Positions 62,844-64,000 of a DNA stretch of 64,000 nucleotides are shown piece after piece. The translations under genes and the position numbers were made by a program. The notes beneath the pieces are model-generated. The model saw nothing but the letters and a program-made list of their open reading frames with translations, did no database searches and was not told the DNA's origin. How positions within the stretch are numbered: the first letter of the stretch is position 1; each line of letters starts with the position of its first letter. The stretch spans positions 27,056-91,055 of the forward strand of contig JAXHMK010000011.1 of the NCBI GenBank assembly GCA_034521495.1, given 5' to 3'. The stretch comes from Balneolaceae bacterium (GTDB lineage: Bacteria > Bacteroidota > Rhodothermia > Balneolales > Balneolaceae).

Positions 62844-63296
62844 ATGCCAGCCAGAACATTTTTATCAGAGCAAGACGAAGAGAACATTGTAAAGGCAATT
62901 GCCGACGCCGAAGAGTACACCACCGGTGAGATTCGGGTCCATATCGAAGCCAAATGTAAAAAAGATCCTGTTGAGCGTGCTAAAACTATCTTCGGGAAGC
63001 TTGATATGCATGAAACCGATGCCCGAAATGGGGTGATTCTGTACATCGCCACGAAAGATCGAAAAGTTTCTATTTTTGGTGATGAGGGGATCAGCCGTCA
63101 GGTCGAGGATAATTTTTGGCATGATGAAATCGATAAACTGATCGGTGAATTTAAACAGGGAAATTTTGAGCAAGGCATCGAATCTGTTGTCAGGGATATC
63201 GGCGATAAATTAAAGAAATTCTTCCCAAGCGACGGAGCCGACCCTAATGAATTGGATAATGAAATTACATACAAGGATAACAGGGATGATGAATAA
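62844..63296 (+). CDS. TPM-domain protein without signal peptide
   Basis: A 150-residue TPM-fold protein: FLSEQDEENIVKAIADAEEY, TTGEIRVHIEAKCKKDPVER, ARNGVILYIATKDRKVSIFG and DEGISRQVEDNFWHDEIDKL. It lacks a signal peptide, so it stays in the cytoplasm, unlike the next gene's product. It sits 12 bp after lemA and overlaps the next gene by 8-11 bp. Confidence 0.9.
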   Translation: MPARTFLSEQDEENIVKAIADAEEYTTGEIRVHIEAKCKKDPVERAKTIFGKLDMHETDARNGVILYIATKDRKVSIFGDEGISRQVEDNFWHDEIDKLIGEFKQGNFEQGIESVVRDIGDKLKKFFPSDGADPNELDNEITYKDNRDDE

Positions 63297-64000
63297 ACCC
63301 ATGTTGACCCGCCTAAAAATAGTTCTTCTTACACTTCTCATTGCAACACCAATCTCTGCTCAGGATTTCCCTTCGCCGACCGGGCATGTGAACGATTTCG
63401 CAAATCTTTTAGAGCAGCGAGAAGTTCAAAATCTTGAAAGCAAACTACAAACCTATCGCGATACCACCTCCAACGTAATTGCTATCGCCATCGTAGAAAG
63501 CTTGCAGGGATTGCCGCGTCAAGAAGTTGCCACCACCATCTTTAATGAATGGCGAATGTGGGAAGGCGATCGCCAAAATGGGGTGTTGATTTTAGTGGCC
63601 CCCAACGAACGGGAGATGCAGATTGAAGTTGGCTATGGCCTTGAAGGTGCTATAACCGATCTGCAGGCCGGGCGCATTGTGGATGAGATCATGCGACCCA
63701 ATTTCCAGGAGGGTAATTTCTACACCGGTTTGCAACGCGCAACAACCGTTTTAATGCAGCTTGGTGCCGGCGAATATGATGCTGTTGACAGAGCCACCGA
63801 AGATTCCGGTAATTTCAGCTTCATTGTATTGATCATCATTTTCATCGTTATCTACACACTGGTTCGTGCAAGTTCTGGTGGCGGAGGAGGCGGTAAAAGA
63901 AGCCGGCATACACTCGGCTCAGGCGGAGTTGTCTGGGGTGGCGGTGGATTCAGTGGTGGCAGCTCCGGCGGCGGAGGATTTGGCGGCTTCAGCGGCGGAG
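63286..64000 (+). CDS. Exported TPM-domain protein (partial, C-terminus outside window)
   Basis: At least 238 residues are visible. The signal peptide (KIVLLTLLIATPISAQ) is followed by a TPM domain (FPSPTGHVNDFANLLEQREV; NVIAIAIVESLQGLP; DRQNGVLILVAPNEREMQIE; VGYGLEGAITDLQAGRIVDE). A membrane helix (about 185-205, FIVLIIIFIVIYTLVRAS) and a Gly/Ser-rich tail follow (SGGSSGGGGFGGFSGG), still open at the window edge. This YgcG-type layout is usual next to lemA. Start is ATG 63286 or 63289, overlapping the preceding gene. Confidence 0.93.
   Translation, partial: MMNKPMLTRLKIVLLTLLIATPISAQDFPSPTGHVNDFANLLEQREVQNLESKLQTYRDTTSNVIAIAIVESLQGLPRQEVATTIFNEWRMWEGDRQNGVLILVAPNEREMQIEVGYGLEGAITDLQAGRIVDEIMRPNFQEGNFYTGLQRATTVLMQLGAGEYDAVDRATEDSGNFSFIVLIIIFIVIYTLVRASSGGGGGGKRSRHTLGSGGVVWGGGGFSGGSSGGGGFGGFSGG

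Overview
The window looks like chromosome of an aerobic or microaerobic Gram-negative bacterium of the Balneolota/Rhodothermota or wider Bacteroidota group. The evidence is a low-to-moderate GC content, an outer-membrane-lipid transport operon (mlaEFD), many lipoproteins with short signal peptides, a fused CcoN-CcoO oxidase subunit, S9 and CPBP peptidases, promoter-like TAnnTTTG boxes and abundant short palindromic intergenic repeats. This placement is inferred from protein style, not from a marker-gene search. No CRISPR array, prophage or intact insertion sequence was seen.

Region by region. 0-3 kb (minus strand): start of a SurA/PpiD-like chaperone and mlaD-mlaF-mlaE. 3.2-6.6 kb (plus): aroC, a TPR protein, a LysM/RlpA-like protein and a CPBP membrane protease in a tight operon. 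6.8-12.2 kb: an ECF sigma factor, a convergent orphan histidine kinase, the proteostasis set tig-clpP-clpX and a tRNA-Leu. 12.4-17.9 kb: cutA, an enoyl-CoA hydratase, a vapBC-like module with a nonsense-mutated toxin, an M48 protease, and a ring-cleaving dioxygenase plus carboxylesterase pair like MhqO/MhqD. 18-30 kb: metabolic and envelope genes (KefB-type antiporter, FrnE-like DsbA protein, lipid kinase, LVIVD lipoprotein, aldo/keto reductase, alpha-oxoamine synthase, beta-lactamase fold lipoprotein, S9 peptidase). 30-38 kb: a multiply frameshifted MBL hydrolase, rlpA, a 1008-residue dehydrogenase/HEAT/cytochrome c protein, a hydroxypyruvate-isomerase-like protein and a haem lipoprotein.

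38-43.3 kb is the accessory part. An InlB-repeat lipoprotein gene is flanked by remnants of two further copies. The 'mobile mystery protein' A/B pair (XRE regulator plus Fic protein) lies inside one broken copy and is preceded by three palindromic operators spaced exactly 33 bp apart. Two AT-rich unknown genes follow, then a GIY-YIG nuclease gene between the initiator tRNA-fMet and a partial copy of that tRNA. This is the strongest candidate for unusual biology in the window.

43.4-50 kb: a TIM-barrel isomerase, ornithine and lysine aminotransferases, a frameshifted AhpD-like gene, a dihaem cytochrome and an AraC remnant. 50-52.3 kb: purL. 52.5-61.3 kb: a complete cbb3 oxidase cluster, an Rrf2 regulator with cysteines in Fe-S spacing followed by ccoI-ccoS-ccoNO-ccoQ-ccoP, ccoG, fixH and a SafE-like protein. 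62.2-64 kb: lemA and two TPM-domain proteins, the last cut by the window edge.

At least four loci (13.6, 30.9, 43.1, 48.3 kb) carry reading-frame lesions in otherwise well-conserved genes. Most are single-base indels, so read-level checking matters before they are called real pseudogenes.
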